Assembly (NCBI RefSeq): GCF_900460215.1
Contig: NZ_UHIA01000003.1
Location: forward strand, 124,001-188,000
DNA: 64,000 nt
Source of the DNA: Suttonella indologenes
GTDB taxonomy: Bacteria; Pseudomonadota; Gammaproteobacteria; Cardiobacteriales; Cardiobacteriaceae
Direction of reading: 5' to 3'
Position numbers and translations under genes: made by a program
In this document: positions 17,901-26,974 of the stretch, one piece after another
Layout: each line of letters begins with the position of its first letter
Position numbering within the stretch: position 1 is the first letter of the stretch
The notes under the pieces: generated by a model
What the model saw: the letters and a program-made list of their open reading frames with translations, nothing else
Databases searched by the model: none
Told to the model about the DNA's origin: nothing

Positions 17901-18060
17901 AGTGTATCCTTAATAATCATTCAAATATTATTTATATACTCAAAAATTTTGAATAGATTTCAGGCTTCCAAAAAATAATGGTATCCGGAGAATTTAATCA
18001 AATTTTTTGCAGAAAAGATAATGAAATCCGCAATTAAGCGAATACAGAAAGAATAAAAGA

Positions 18061-18159
18061 CTATGGAAAATAGAATGCCATTTTATGGTCTTGAATAAAC
18101 CAAGGCAATAATACGCGATTGCGTATAAAACGCAGGAAAACTTTTATGATGGCTTTCAT
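18061..18159 (-). CDS. tnaC: TnaC leader peptide of the tryptophanase operon
   Basis: A 32-codon frame with AAGGAGGA five bases before its ATG. Its C-terminus reads WFIQDHKMAFYFP and then a stop. In E. coli TnaC the functional residues are Trp12, Asp16 and the last residue Pro24. Here the spacing is identical: W, then D four residues later, then P twelve residues after W, immediately before the stop. Free tryptophan would stall the ribosome at this proline, mask downstream Rho loading and let tnaA be transcribed. The tail length after W is conserved, while the N-terminal part is longer than in E. coli. Confidence 0.9.
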   Translation of the reverse strand: MKAIIKVFLRFIRNRVLLPWFIQDHKMAFYFP

Positions 18160-18188
18160 AAAATCCTCCTTTGCCAAGAATGGCGGCA

Positions 18189-18217
18189 ATCCTAGCATAA
18201 GGAGAAAACACTGTCCA
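18189..18217 (-). promoter_or_regulatory. Predicted tna operon promoter
   Basis: On the minus strand TGGACA (18212-18217) and TAGGAT (18189-18194) are 17 bp apart, about 30 bp upstream of tnaC. A TCACA half-site a little upstream might be part of a weak CRP site, but no full palindrome is visible. The rest of the 17901-18579 gap holds tnaC, its leader, a Correia-like element and the RTX terminator. Confidence 0.5.
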
Positions 18218-18374
18218 TAGAAAAATGTGAAAAAACGAGCTCTTTACGTTAATTTATTGCTTTTTATATGAAAACATCTAAAAAACACAAAAACTCGCTC
18301 AAATTTCCTCATGTAGACATGGGTAAAGAAGTGAAAGAACTGCGTAACATCGTAGTCATTTTTAATTCTTCGAC

Positions 18375-18482
18375 TATAGTCGAAGATTTGAAAAACTGGC
18401 ACAAGGCGGCGAGCCGCAGGCAGTACAGAGCGTACAGCAAGGCGAACCAAATCCGTAATATTTTTTTAATTCTTCGACTATA
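18375..18482 (-). repeat. Correia-like repeat, copy 1
   Basis: A 108-bp element with TATAGTCGAAGA..TTGAAAAA ends in inverted orientation. Its core (ACAAGGCGGCGAGCCG..GTACAG..AGCGTAC.GCAAGGCGA) matches the interior of Neisseria Correia elements as I know them. Bases 18359-18374 look like the end of an adjoining partial copy. Confidence 0.75.
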
Positions 18483-18486
18483 GCAA

Positions 18487-18516
18487 AAAACAGCGGAATT
18501 TATTCATCCGCTGTTT
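18487..18516 (-). terminator. Terminator after the large RTX gene
   Basis: On the minus strand AAAACAGCGGA and TCCGCTGTTTT pair, followed by T residues, about 65 bp beyond the RTX stop. A second hairpin (GCTATGC/GCATAGC, about 18536-18553) lies between. Confidence 0.75.
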
Positions 18517-18579
18517 TGGCATTTTATTAAAGCAGCTATGCTTTCGGCATAGCATATTTTAAATATTGAAGAATGATAT

Positions 18580-21500
18580 TTACACCACAATAAAGCTGTT
18601 ATTATCTAAATTCAAATTGAGTGATAATGTAGCAAAATGTATGGCATCGGTATGACCGCTTCCATCAGCGTCATAACTAAGCGCGCCGCTGGCTTTGTCA
18701 TAAAATACATAGTCATTCCAGTTACTCATCGTATTATCCGTTAAGGATGCAAAGACAGATTTAGATAAGGAAATAATATCTTCGCCTACCGTGAAATCTT
18801 CAATCTTTGTAATACTACCGTCTAATTCGGTATTAAAGACAAAAGTATCTTTGCCCAAACCGCCTAATAAAATATCATTACCGCTGCGCCCTTCTAAAAT
18901 ATCGTCGCCATCGCGGCCTTCTAAACGATTATCTGCGCTATTGCCAATCAAATGATTGTCCTCATTATTGCCAATACCTTCAGATGCTCCGGTTAAAAGC
19001 TGCAAATCTTCAACGTGATCGCTTAAACGATAGTCAACGCTGCTCAATACTTTATCTCTGCCTTGACCGGCATATTCGATAACTTCGTCATCTTTATTAT
19101 CCACAATAAAAATATCATTGCCGGCACCGCCCAGCATCACATCGGCTCCGATACCGCCATCGATGTAATCATCGCCTGCGCCGCCGTCGATACGGTCATT
19201 GCCCGCACCGCCTTCTATATGATTGGTCGCATTATTGCCAAACAAAATGTCATTAAAGGCAGAACCTTTAAGATTCTCGATTTGCGTGTTGTAACCGATA
19301 AATACTTGATCGTCAGTAAAATCATAATCTTCCGGCACTTCTAATGGCTGACCGTTAGAACTGCTGATAAGTTTGGCTCGATTATTGACTATTTCGGCCA
19401 CAAGAAGATGATCATTAGCCGTGCGCCCTACGCCGAAATAATCGGCTTTATTGCTGGCAAAATTACGAATCACGCCGAATTTCGAACGGTCCAACTGCGC
19501 CAACCAGGTATCGAATTCATTCCAAGCCGGCAGATGTTTGCCGTTATAACTGCGCGATCCCGGCGTCAGATTCACATAAACGCCGTTTTTTTCCTGCGAG
19601 GCGTCAAAAGTATCGACACCGCCGCCGTCCCAAATATAAATATCATTATCGGCGCTAGACTGATTAAAGGTTTTAAAGCCGTAAGTATCATTACCTTTAC
19701 GTGCGTTTTGGCTCACGCCGAAGCGGTAATGCAAATAAGCCAAATCAAAGAGCCGCAAATCTTGGCTGCCCACGAAATCATGGGCGCTTTCGTAAGATAG
19801 CAGCGTTACTCCCAGGCTTTCATCTTCAGAGAATTCCAGAGGGGTTTTATATGGCGTAGAATTTTCAGGAAAACCTCTAAAAGGATGCGTCATACCGAAA
19901 GTGTGCATCAGTTCATGCGCTACTGTGACCCAACCGTCTTTAGAATTCAGACTGCCCTGCCGAATAACATTATTATCTCCATCTCTTCCGACGATGCGAC
20001 CGTTATCGCCATAGACTTCATTACTGATAACGACATCTCCGCCGAAAGTGGCAAAGCCTAAAGTAGCTCCTTTTGAAATATCGCCATTATTCAAATTCAC
20101 GAGATAAAAACCGAAATCCGCATCTCGGACATACGGCTTCTCAACGAATTTCACGTCAATATAATCTTCAAAGGTTTTTAGCACTTCGCGAACAATCGCT
20201 TGATTGCCGGCGGTAAAACGGGTATTGGTTTCCGATTTATTATTCACCTTAACGCTGTCTCCATAGCTGCCGAAACTATAGCTAATTATTTTAGTACCGT
20301 TTGGATTACCGAATTCATATTTTTCTAAACGTTCTCCAATCGCATAACGATAACCGTAACTCTCTTTGTAATGCTCGATATCCAATACCTGCATAAAATA
20401 AGGCAAATCATTAAAATGTTTTAAGCGACCGCTATGATGTTGCATAGCGCCATTAGCGGCAGAGGCGAGAGCCGCATACTCAGAACTGCTTACGGTAACG
20501 GTTTCGCCTGCGGCATTTTGCGATTCGACAGTCGCTTGGATTTTAGCCAAACCTTTCTCTCCCCGGCCTTGCAAATCCGCCGTGTCGATTTTCGCCGTAA
20601 AACTCAAATCATTATTGACTTGGGCCTTGTAAGTATTACCGGCAATGACCAGATTAACGTTATCGCTTGCTTTTACCGCCGCACCGCTGATTTTTCCATG
20701 CACCTCGGTATAAAGACTCTCTTTTAAAGCCGCGCTGTTAATCCGATAACCGTTTTGAGCATCACCGGTTAAATAAACATTTTTTTCCAGATGGATATTA
20801 GTATTATCTTCGGTTAGCTCACCTGCCGTTTTCAAATTAGCGACTTTTGAATAACCGGAATAATAACTTTCCTCTAAATTATAATATTTATCTGCCGCCT
20901 CAATGGAATAAGAAATTTTTTTGCCATTTGCCGCAATCAAATCCTCGGCTTTTATATCGGCAAAGAAAGTTTGGTTTTCTTCATTAATACCTGCTTCGTA
21001 TTTTTTATCGCCGATATTCAATGTAATCGATTTAATCCTTCCGATATTGCGCCCAATTGAGAACTGCTGATCAAAGACTTCCAGCGTTCCGTTTATCCGC
21101 ACCACATTCTCGCCATTGCTAAAGCCGATAATACCCTTACCGTCTTTGCCAATTGAAAGAATCTCGATTTTTGCCTGCGCATTATCGGCAACGGTAAATA
21201 CTTTTTCACCGGTGACTAAGGCGCCGTCGACCTGTGCGCGCAGGCTGCCGGCGCCCGCCTCGGCAAAAGCGCTGCCATTGATATGGCTTGTAAAGCGTCC
21301 GCCTGCTTCTACGGTTGCCGTCACGCTCTGCTTACCTACGATTAAGCTGATTTTCTCGCCTTCTTGGGCATTGCTGATCGTGCCGCTCAATGTGATATTT
21401 TGTTTTGCTTCATGAGCATTGATAAAGTTGTCGCCTGTAATATCATCAAATGCTACATTTAACGTTCTGCCCGGTATTTCAATATGATAGCTTTTCGCCG

Positions 21501-23736
21501 TACTTCTTACCTCACGGCTGTTACCGGCCTGATCATGGGCCTCAACCGCAGCAACCAAGGTTTTATCGCCTAAATCATAAAGCGATTTTCCGGCAATCTT
21601 GACCTCAAAATCACCGCCTGTCTGCACGGTCGATTTGCCTAAGCGCTGCGTGCCCGCATAAATGCTCACCGCATCGCCCTGCTTAAATTCGCCTTCAATG
21701 CGTCCTTTCACGACGACATCCTGCGCGATTTCCGCTACAGAAACCCGATTGTCATCGCCGGCAATGCTCTCAATTTGCGCGCTTGCCTCCAATTGCGTAT
21801 CTACTTGATACGTCAAAGGTAAAGACTGCGCTGTTTTGCCGTCTACACGAATCACCGCATGAATTCGATTACCGCCTTCTGCGCCGGCCAAGTCCTTGCC
21901 TTGAAGCGTCAATTGCCAAGTTTTATCTGCCGCATGAGGCGTCGCCTGTCCCAACAATACATTATTTTTATAGACTTCAATCTTGAACGGATCAAGCGCT
22001 GCATATTCGTCATGAGCATAAACGCCTCGAATAATAACGGATTTATTCAAATCATTGGCATTAATCAAACCGTCATCCACCGCCGCCACGGTAATGCTAG
22101 GCTCAATCTGAGAAGCATCAATCTCATACGGCTGCTCCGTCGTCTGCGTTGTAGGATTGCCCGCCTTATCAAGCGCTTTAATACTGGCGCTGACTTTTTG
22201 CTGCCCCCGAAGAACTGCGCCGTCAACCTCCAAACGAAAGGTTTTATCCGATTCGTTTATAATGACTTTCGGATTTAAACCGGCAGAAGAATAAATATTG
22301 CTGCCGATGCTAAGCTCAATCTGTAAATCGGCTAAATCTTCTGCCTGCACTTGATAAGAGCCGTTAATAACAAAAGTCTTACTTAATTGCTCCTGACTCA
22401 GCTTACCGCTGCCTATCGCATTGAGGCTGATGCTGATTTGCGGCGCTTGCAAATCCACCTGATAGGTCTTGCTTTCTTCGGCGAGTTTTGTCGTATCCTT
22501 ATCCATGATTTCGACTTTGACCTTATCGCCCTGCACAACGCCGCTGCCTGCAAAATCCACCGTAAAATTGCCTTCATTATCGATTTTGATTTGATCGCGT
22601 GTTGCCACGCAAGCCACACAGCCGCAGGTAATTTTAATCGCATCTTCAATCAATAAGCCTTTAATTTTACCGCTTACGGTAATATTGCCGGCAGATTCTT
22701 CGATATTCACCACATTATCTTGCGTGACATCATCAATGCTGATGCTCGGCATCAAGCGGTAATCTTGGCTACCGCTAACCGTTGCTGATTGTCCATTTGT
22801 CTGCGTACCCTTAACCGTTGCGCTGATTTGACTATGATTGGACAATGTCGCCCCGTCCACCTCAAAGCTAAAACCGCCGTTTTGCAACTGTGCGCGATAG
22901 TGATTGCCGCCGATATTCAGCACAACTTCCGCGCCGTCTTGCATATGGCTGACCTTGCCGACAATCATCTGTTTTTGTGCCGCCTCTGCGGTATCAATCA
23001 AATTATCACCCGTGATTTTTTCAAATGTCACTTTGGAAACCAAAGCATTTGGCGTATTTGGCGTATTTGGCGTATTTGGCGTATTTGGCGTATTTGGCGT
23101 ATTTGGCGTATTTGGCGTATTTGGCGTATTTGGCGTATTTGGCGTATTTGGCGTATTTGGCGTATTTGGCGTATTTGGCGTATTTGGCGTATTTGGCGTA
23201 TTTGGCGTATTTGGCGTATTCGGCGTATTCGGCGTATTCGGCGTATTCGGCGTATTCGGATTTGCAGGAGTCTGCGCCTTAGTATCGGCATCATTCTTAT
23301 CGCTGCCGCCGGCTGCGCTCAAACCAATCGCGCCCACCGCCGTCGCAATCCCCAGACTTGGCAGCAAGATACTGCTTGTTTGCACTTGGCTTGCCTGCAA
23401 AGCCGCCTGCGGCGTGCCTTCAGGCAGCGTGGCAAAGCTTTGATTTGCCGTTTCAAATACCGTCAGCTGACTAGCGTCGCTGATAAAGCCGCCTTGATAC
23501 GCCGTGATCGCATGGTCTTCGATAATCAGCAAAGGCTCGGAGACACCCTCTTTCAAAATCCATAAATCATTGCCTTTGATAATAAATTCCGGATTATTAA
23601 TCAGGCTGCCGTTCTCTGCCAACAGTTGATACTGCATATCGCCCAAGGCTTTCAAATGCACGGTTTGACCGCTGCTTAAATGAATCGATGAACTAAGCCC
23701 TTCGCCGCGATAAACATGAAATACGTAGGCAGCCAT
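18580..23736 (-). CDS. Giant RTX exoprotein: BapA-type N-terminus, Ig-like repeats and serralysin-type protease
   Basis: Start chosen at the ATG giving MAAYVFHVYRG, with AGGAG five bases upstream; this gives 1,718 residues. Order: a BapA-like prefix (about 1-150, SSGQTVHLKALGDMQYQLL), an Asn-Thr-Pro tandem repeat (about 160-229), roughly ten Ig-like domains of ~90 residues, and an M10/serralysin-type metalloprotease with HELMHTFGMTHPF (HExxHxxGxxH, from about residue 1274). RTX nonapeptides (GGAGNDRIDGGAGDDYIDGG) and a C-terminal type I secretion tail ending NSFIVV follow. No Sec signal is present. Export by a type I ABC system encoded elsewhere is expected. Likely a cell-surface or biofilm-associated protease. 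Confidence 0.88.
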   Translation of the reverse strand: MAAYVFHVYRGEGLSSSIHLSSGQTVHLKALGDMQYQLLAENGSLINNPEFIIKGNDLWILKEGVSEPLLIIEDHAITAYQGGFISDASQLTVFETANQSFATLPEGTPQAALQASQVQTSSILLPSLGIATAVGAIGLSAAGGSDKNDADTKAQTPANPNTPNTPNTPNTPNTPNTPNTPNTPNTPNTPNTPNTPNTPNTPNTPNTPNTPNTPNTPNTPNTPNTPNTPNALVSKVTFEKITGDNLIDTAEAAQKQMIVGKVSHMQDGAEVVLNIGGNHYRAQLQNGGFSFEVDGATLSNHSQISATVKGTQTNGQSATVSGSQDYRLMPSISIDDVTQDNVVNIEESAGNITVSGKIKGLLIEDAIKITCGCVACVATRDQIKIDNEGNFTVDFAGSGVVQGDKVKVEIMDKDTTKLAEESKTYQVDLQAPQISISLNAIGSGKLSQEQLSKTFVINGSYQVQAEDLADLQIELSIGSNIYSSAGLNPKVIINESDKTFRLEVDGAVLRGQQKVSASIKALDKAGNPTTQTTEQPYEIDASQIEPSITVAAVDDGLINANDLNKSVIIRGVYAHDEYAALDPFKIEVYKNNVLLGQATPHAADKTWQLTLQGKDLAGAEGGNRIHAVIRVDGKTAQSLPLTYQVDTQLEASAQIESIAGDDNRVSVAEIAQDVVVKGRIEGEFKQGDAVSIYAGTQRLGKSTVQTGGDFEVKIAGKSLYDLGDKTLVAAVEAHDQAGNSREVRSTAKSYHIEIPGRTLNVAFDDITGDNFINAHEAKQNITLSGTISNAQEGEKISLIVGKQSVTATVEAGGRFTSHINGSAFAEAGAGSLRAQVDGALVTGEKVFTVADNAQAKIEILSIGKDGKGIIGFSNGENVVRINGTLEVFDQQFSIGRNIGRIKSITLNIGDKKYEAGINEENQTFFADIKAEDLIAANGKKISYSIEAADKYYNLEESYYSGYSKVANLKTAGELTEDNTNIHLEKNVYLTGDAQNGYRINSAALKESLYTEVHGKISGAAVKASDNVNLVIAGNTYKAQVNNDLSFTAKIDTADLQGRGEKGLAKIQATVESQNAAGETVTVSSSEYAALASAANGAMQHHSGRLKHFNDLPYFMQVLDIEHYKESYGYRYAIGERLEKYEFGNPNGTKIISYSFGSYGDSVKVNNKSETNTRFTAGNQAIVREVLKTFEDYIDVKFVEKPYVRDADFGFYLVNLNNGDISKGATLGFATFGGDVVISNEVYGDNGRIVGRDGDNNVIRQGSLNSKDGWVTVAHELMHTFGMTHPFRGFPENSTPYKTPLEFSEDESLGVTLLSYESAHDFVGSQDLRLFDLAYLHYRFGVSQNARKGNDTYGFKTFNQSSADNDIYIWDGGGVDTFDASQEKNGVYVNLTPGSRSYNGKHLPAWNEFDTWLAQLDRSKFGVIRNFASNKADYFGVGRTANDHLLVAEIVNNRAKLISSSNGQPLEVPEDYDFTDDQVFIGYNTQIENLKGSAFNDILFGNNATNHIEGGAGNDRIDGGAGDDYIDGGIGADVMLGGAGNDIFIVDNKDDEVIEYAGQGRDKVLSSVDYRLSDHVEDLQLLTGASEGIGNNEDNHLIGNSADNRLEGRDGDDILEGRSGNDILLGGLGKDTFVFNTELDGSITKIEDFTVGEDIISLSKSVFASLTDNTMSNWNDYVFYDKASGALSYDADGSGHTDAIHFATLSLNLNLDNNSFIVV
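23048..23259 (-). repeat. 9-bp tandem repeat encoding Asn-Thr-Pro
   Basis: About 23 contiguous copies of a 9-bp unit (plus strand TTTGGCGTA, the last five with TTC). Each unit encodes NTP, so changes in copy number keep the frame and alter linker length. Most copies are identical, pointing to recent expansion. No spacers are present, so it is not CRISPR. Confidence 0.95.
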
Positions 23737-23866
23737 ATTGTCTCCTGAATGATTCAAAAATAAGATTAGAAAATGACCGTAATTTTATCTTTTTTATCAT
23801 TTAGCGACAATCCGTCCGCCATAATTTTAGCGCCTAAGCTACTAAAATTAAGAATTAATCAGCCTC

Positions 23867-24739
23867 TCATTTCTCCCCATACACCGCCCAAGCCTTGAGT
23901 ACCGCCTGCGCCCAATTGCTGTGCGTGCTGACTTCCTGCATAGTGGCATCGGCATTAAATACCGCCCTTTGACTGGAGAGAATCTGCTCGGCGAGGTATT
24001 TATCGCCGGCAGAGACGCGGTAATGCCGCTCAATCAGGGGAATTTGTTCGGGGTGAATGGCGGTTTTGCCGATTAAGCCGTAGCGCAAATCTTCCTGTAC
24101 TTCCTGCGCCAGCAATGCCTGTTCTTCCAAAAATTCAAATACGGGCGCAGTCAAATAAAAGCCGTAGGGCTTGAAGATACCGACCAAACGCGCAATCAAT
24201 ACGCCCAATGCGCCTTGATAAATCGTGGCATCGCGCGAGCGGCGCATGTGCAGCAGGCTCAATAAATCATTGCCGCCGATGCGCAGACATAAAATCCTTG
24301 CGAACCATTCGGGATGCAATAATTGGCGGCGCAAATCCAGCATCGCGCTTTCAAGGAAGGTATCGCCGGTTTCCAAAGTCGGCATCAGGGCAAAATCATA
24401 AGACAGCAGCGGCGCATACTCATGCAGATTATGCGGACTTATTTTCGGCAGAACAAAGCCGCTGATTTTCTCAATACCGCGCAATTGCAAGATTTCCTGC
24501 ATCACTTGCGGATTGCGCAGGCGGATAAAATGCAGCCGTCGGTCTTGCGCCGGCAAGGTATCTAATAATAATTGCAATTGCGCAAAAGCTTGCGGCAAAT
24601 CATTGGGATGCAGGGCATCTTCGGTGCAATAAATCAAGCTGCGCACAAAGCCGAGCCTGTCGCCGCGCGCAATCGCCGGCAATTGCTCGTGAATGGCAGG
24701 CACATATAAAGAAGCGCCTAGTTGATAAGGATTAATCAT
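23867..24739 (-). CDS. HpcH/HpaI aldolase / CitE-like lyase, Ter-associated
   Basis: A TIM-barrel C-C bond lyase of the citrate-lyase beta/HpcH type, 290 residues. Key segments are MPTLETGDTF (acidic metal ligand), LCLRIGGNDLLSLL and GLIGKTAIHPEQI, the CitE-type GK.AIHP loop. Comparative genomics of tellurite-resistance (Ter) loci places such a lyase in a predicted nucleoside-like metabolite pathway along with PRTase, HAD and ATP-grasp enzymes. Its start overlaps the StiP-like gene by 8 bp, so it is the last gene of the Wadjet operon. Substrate unknown. Confidence 0.8.
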   Translation of the reverse strand: MINPYQLGASLYVPAIHEQLPAIARGDRLGFVRSLIYCTEDALHPNDLPQAFAQLQLLLDTLPAQDRRLHFIRLRNPQVMQEILQLRGIEKISGFVLPKISPHNLHEYAPLLSYDFALMPTLETGDTFLESAMLDLRRQLLHPEWFARILCLRIGGNDLLSLLHMRRSRDATIYQGALGVLIARLVGIFKPYGFYLTAPVFEFLEEQALLAQEVQEDLRYGLIGKTAIHPEQIPLIERHYRVSAGDKYLAEQILSSQRAVFNADATMQEVSTHSNWAQAVLKAWAVYGEK

Positions 24740-25814
24740 GATTTCTTTTCTGAATAAGGGCGGTGGCTAAATAAGGCAGTCGGGGGCGAATCTCAATCGT
24801 CACCTGCTTTTCCGCCGCCAATTGCCGCAAATGTTGCACGGCGGGCAAATCGGCATCGCGCAGCAGCAGTCTTTGCGGCTGACGACGCAACAAGACGCGT
24901 GTGGCTTCGCCGATGCCGGGCTTGATTAAATTCACATTACCGATGGCAAATTCCGCCTGCATGGCGGCAATGAAATCGCGGTTCTGCTGCGCTCTTTCCG
25001 CGGTCGGCAAAGGCTGTGCCGGCGGCAAATCGCCCTGCGGCACGTGATTGAGCAAATCCCGAATAAAACGCTGCGACACATCATGCGCCGCCCATTCTTT
25101 AAAAAACACGCAGCCGTGAAAATCCGTCGCGCCAATCTGTTCATTCAAAATCGAACGACTGACCAAACCGCTCACGCAAGCATTTAAAATCGCCGAAGGA
25201 ATCAAATAATCCTCGCTGCCGGCGGCAAAAGGCGTTACGCCCGCCAAATCGCTCAAAACATACAAATCGCTGCTCAAATTCACATCTTCGCGCCGATTAA
25301 CATCCGCCACCGCCTTGCACAATTCGCGATGAATCACGCCCTTGCCCGTCCAGCCGTCGATAAACACAATCTGCTCGGACGCAAAACCCTGCTGCAAAAT
25401 ATAGCGCAACGCATTGGCATCAATCCCGCGATCACGAATAATCGAGACGGAAAAATGCGGCACCTGTCTGCCGTAATGCCAGCTTAATATCGCCTGCAAA
25501 GCCACGCCCACCGGCGTCCCCGCCCGTGCCAAAGAAACCAAAACCGGCGCCTGCCGCTCTCGGGCAATCAAAGCCGCCAATTGTCGGCAATCCTGCGCCA
25601 TCTGCGGCAAATGCTGCGCGCAGGCGCGTTCGAACAAAGCCCAATACGCCGGCGAAGGCAAAGCCTCGGGCGAAAGCATCTCGCTATAATGCTTCGCCCC
25701 CGTTTGAATCAAACGCTCTTTTTCTTTCACGTCCTCCATCAATTGCATCTCGATCGGCTTGAGCAAAAACTGCACCTGATGCGGCAAATAACTGCCATGA
25801 AAGGCTTTCATCAT
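24732..25814 (-). CDS. StiP-family phosphoribosyltransferase-like protein, Ter-associated
   Basis: The 360 residues match the family annotated in databases as 'cysteine protease StiP', which carries a PRTase fold. A PPi-loop-like LARAGTPVG is at about 95-103 and a PRPP-loop-like IVFIDGWTGKG at about 149-159. Such genes recur in Ter loci next to CitE-like, HAD and second PRTase genes. The start overlaps the jetD stop by 4 bp (ATGA) and the end overlaps the CitE-like gene. Translation is thus coupled to Wadjet. Either PRTase or protease activity is unproven. Confidence 0.8.
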   Translation of the reverse strand: MMKAFHGSYLPHQVQFLLKPIEMQLMEDVKEKERLIQTGAKHYSEMLSPEALPSPAYWALFERACAQHLPQMAQDCRQLAALIARERQAPVLVSLARAGTPVGVALQAILSWHYGRQVPHFSVSIIRDRGIDANALRYILQQGFASEQIVFIDGWTGKGVIHRELCKAVADVNRREDVNLSSDLYVLSDLAGVTPFAAGSEDYLIPSAILNACVSGLVSRSILNEQIGATDFHGCVFFKEWAAHDVSQRFIRDLLNHVPQGDLPPAQPLPTAERAQQNRDFIAAMQAEFAIGNVNLIKPGIGEATRVLLRRQPQRLLLRDADLPAVQHLRQLAAEKQVTIEIRPRLPYLATALIQKRNHD

Positions 25815-26974
25815 TCATTCTCCTTAATGTTTGCGGCATTTGCGATTATCTGCCAAGCCCAATGCCAATCAATCCGCTCTTGTTCAAGACGCAGATGCTG
25901 GGCATAACGATTGTTTTTTAAGGTCTCATACAATGACTGCTCAGTCGGCATCAGCCCTTCAAATCCATCCGCGCTATGCGGTTTGTCTTCCCTACCCCAT
26001 AAACTTTGATGCGCCAGCATAGTCGCTTCGTCCATTAAAATCGATTGCAAATGCGGCACATAAGTGCGTGCGCGGTGCAAAATCGCAAAACCGTGCGTAT
26101 CGATATCGCCCCAATAATACACATACGCCTGTTTGAGCCAAACGATTTCCGCCAAGACATCTACCGCATAGCCCAAACCCATCATCACGACCGTCTGCCG
26201 CATATCCGTAAATGCCAAACCGGTTTGCACATTCTCCACGATAAAGACTCGCCGCGGCGCAATCGCCAATGCGGCAATTTCTGCCACCGGTGCCGAAATA
26301 TCGCTTAAACCGCCGCACAGCCTGCGTAAATCCGCATCTAAAATACGCATACGCAAACGTGTCGGCGGGGCGAGCAAGCCCGTACAGGCATAGAAATCTT
26401 TTTCGTTCAAACCGCCGCGGATAGCCGACAAACAATCTACAATCAATCCCTTGCGACTTTCTAACCATTTGCTGTCCATGCCTGCAATCGGCAATTGGCG
26501 CGGATAAAGCGAAGCAGCCTCATGCTCAATCAGCCAAAGCAGCAAATGCTGCAAACGTAAAAAATCCTCATCACTATAGGAACTGAGCTTTTCAATATGT
26601 TTCGCTGCCACGCCGGCCAGCTGCCGCCATTGATTCACCAAGGATTGATAGCGCTTTCTCATGCTTTGCCAAGCCTCTGCCCGACCTATGGCGGCGGCAA
26701 GCGCTTCCGCTTGTGTGAATAGCAATTTTTCGGGCAATCTTTGCACGGACAAATGTTTCCATTGTTTTTGACTGTACCGCAACTCACCGCCGCCCTGCCA
26801 TTTCTGCCAAGCTTGCAGCCAAGCGAGAAAACGCTGCATATCCTGCTGAGCCTTCTGCTCGCTCGGCAAGCCCAGCGATACGGAACATTCGCCAAATCCC
26901 TGCTGCAGCCATTGTCGATAATTCGCATCAAAGCGGCGGCGCAATATGTTCAGCACATCGTCTGGAAATTTCAT
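25811..26974 (-). CDS. jetD: Wadjet nuclease subunit JetD
   Basis: JetD is the toprim-type nuclease that cuts circular DNA after loop extrusion by JetABC. The 387 residues comprise an N-terminal helical arm (DUF3322-like, about 1-170) containing the recurrent LPIAGMDSKWLESR, followed by a DUF2220/toprim domain. Metal-binding residues are visible: E247 in RRVFIVEN, and D290 and D292 in YYWGDIDTHGF. The site therefore appears intact. Its start overlaps the jetC end by 4 bp. Type I Wadjet architecture. Confidence 0.93.
   Translation of the reverse strand: MKFPDDVLNILRRRFDANYRQWLQQGFGECSVSLGLPSEQKAQQDMQRFLAWLQAWQKWQGGGELRYSQKQWKHLSVQRLPEKLLFTQAEALAAAIGRAEAWQSMRKRYQSLVNQWRQLAGVAAKHIEKLSSYSDEDFLRLQHLLLWLIEHEAASLYPRQLPIAGMDSKWLESRKGLIVDCLSAIRGGLNEKDFYACTGLLAPPTRLRMRILDADLRRLCGGLSDISAPVAEIAALAIAPRRVFIVENVQTGLAFTDMRQTVVMMGLGYAVDVLAEIVWLKQAYVYYWGDIDTHGFAILHRARTYVPHLQSILMDEATMLAHQSLWGREDKPHSADGFEGLMPTEQSLYETLKNNRYAQHLRLEQERIDWHWAWQIIANAANIKENE

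Noticed and set aside
18268..18483. 71-codon frame on the plus strand
   Set aside because: Its second half is the Correia-like repeat, and there is no good ribosome site or family match.
23025..23294. Possible CRISPR array or long repetitive proteins on the other strand
   Set aside because: The units are contiguous 9-mers with no spacers, and the alternate-frame proteins are only reflections of the NTP-coding repeat.
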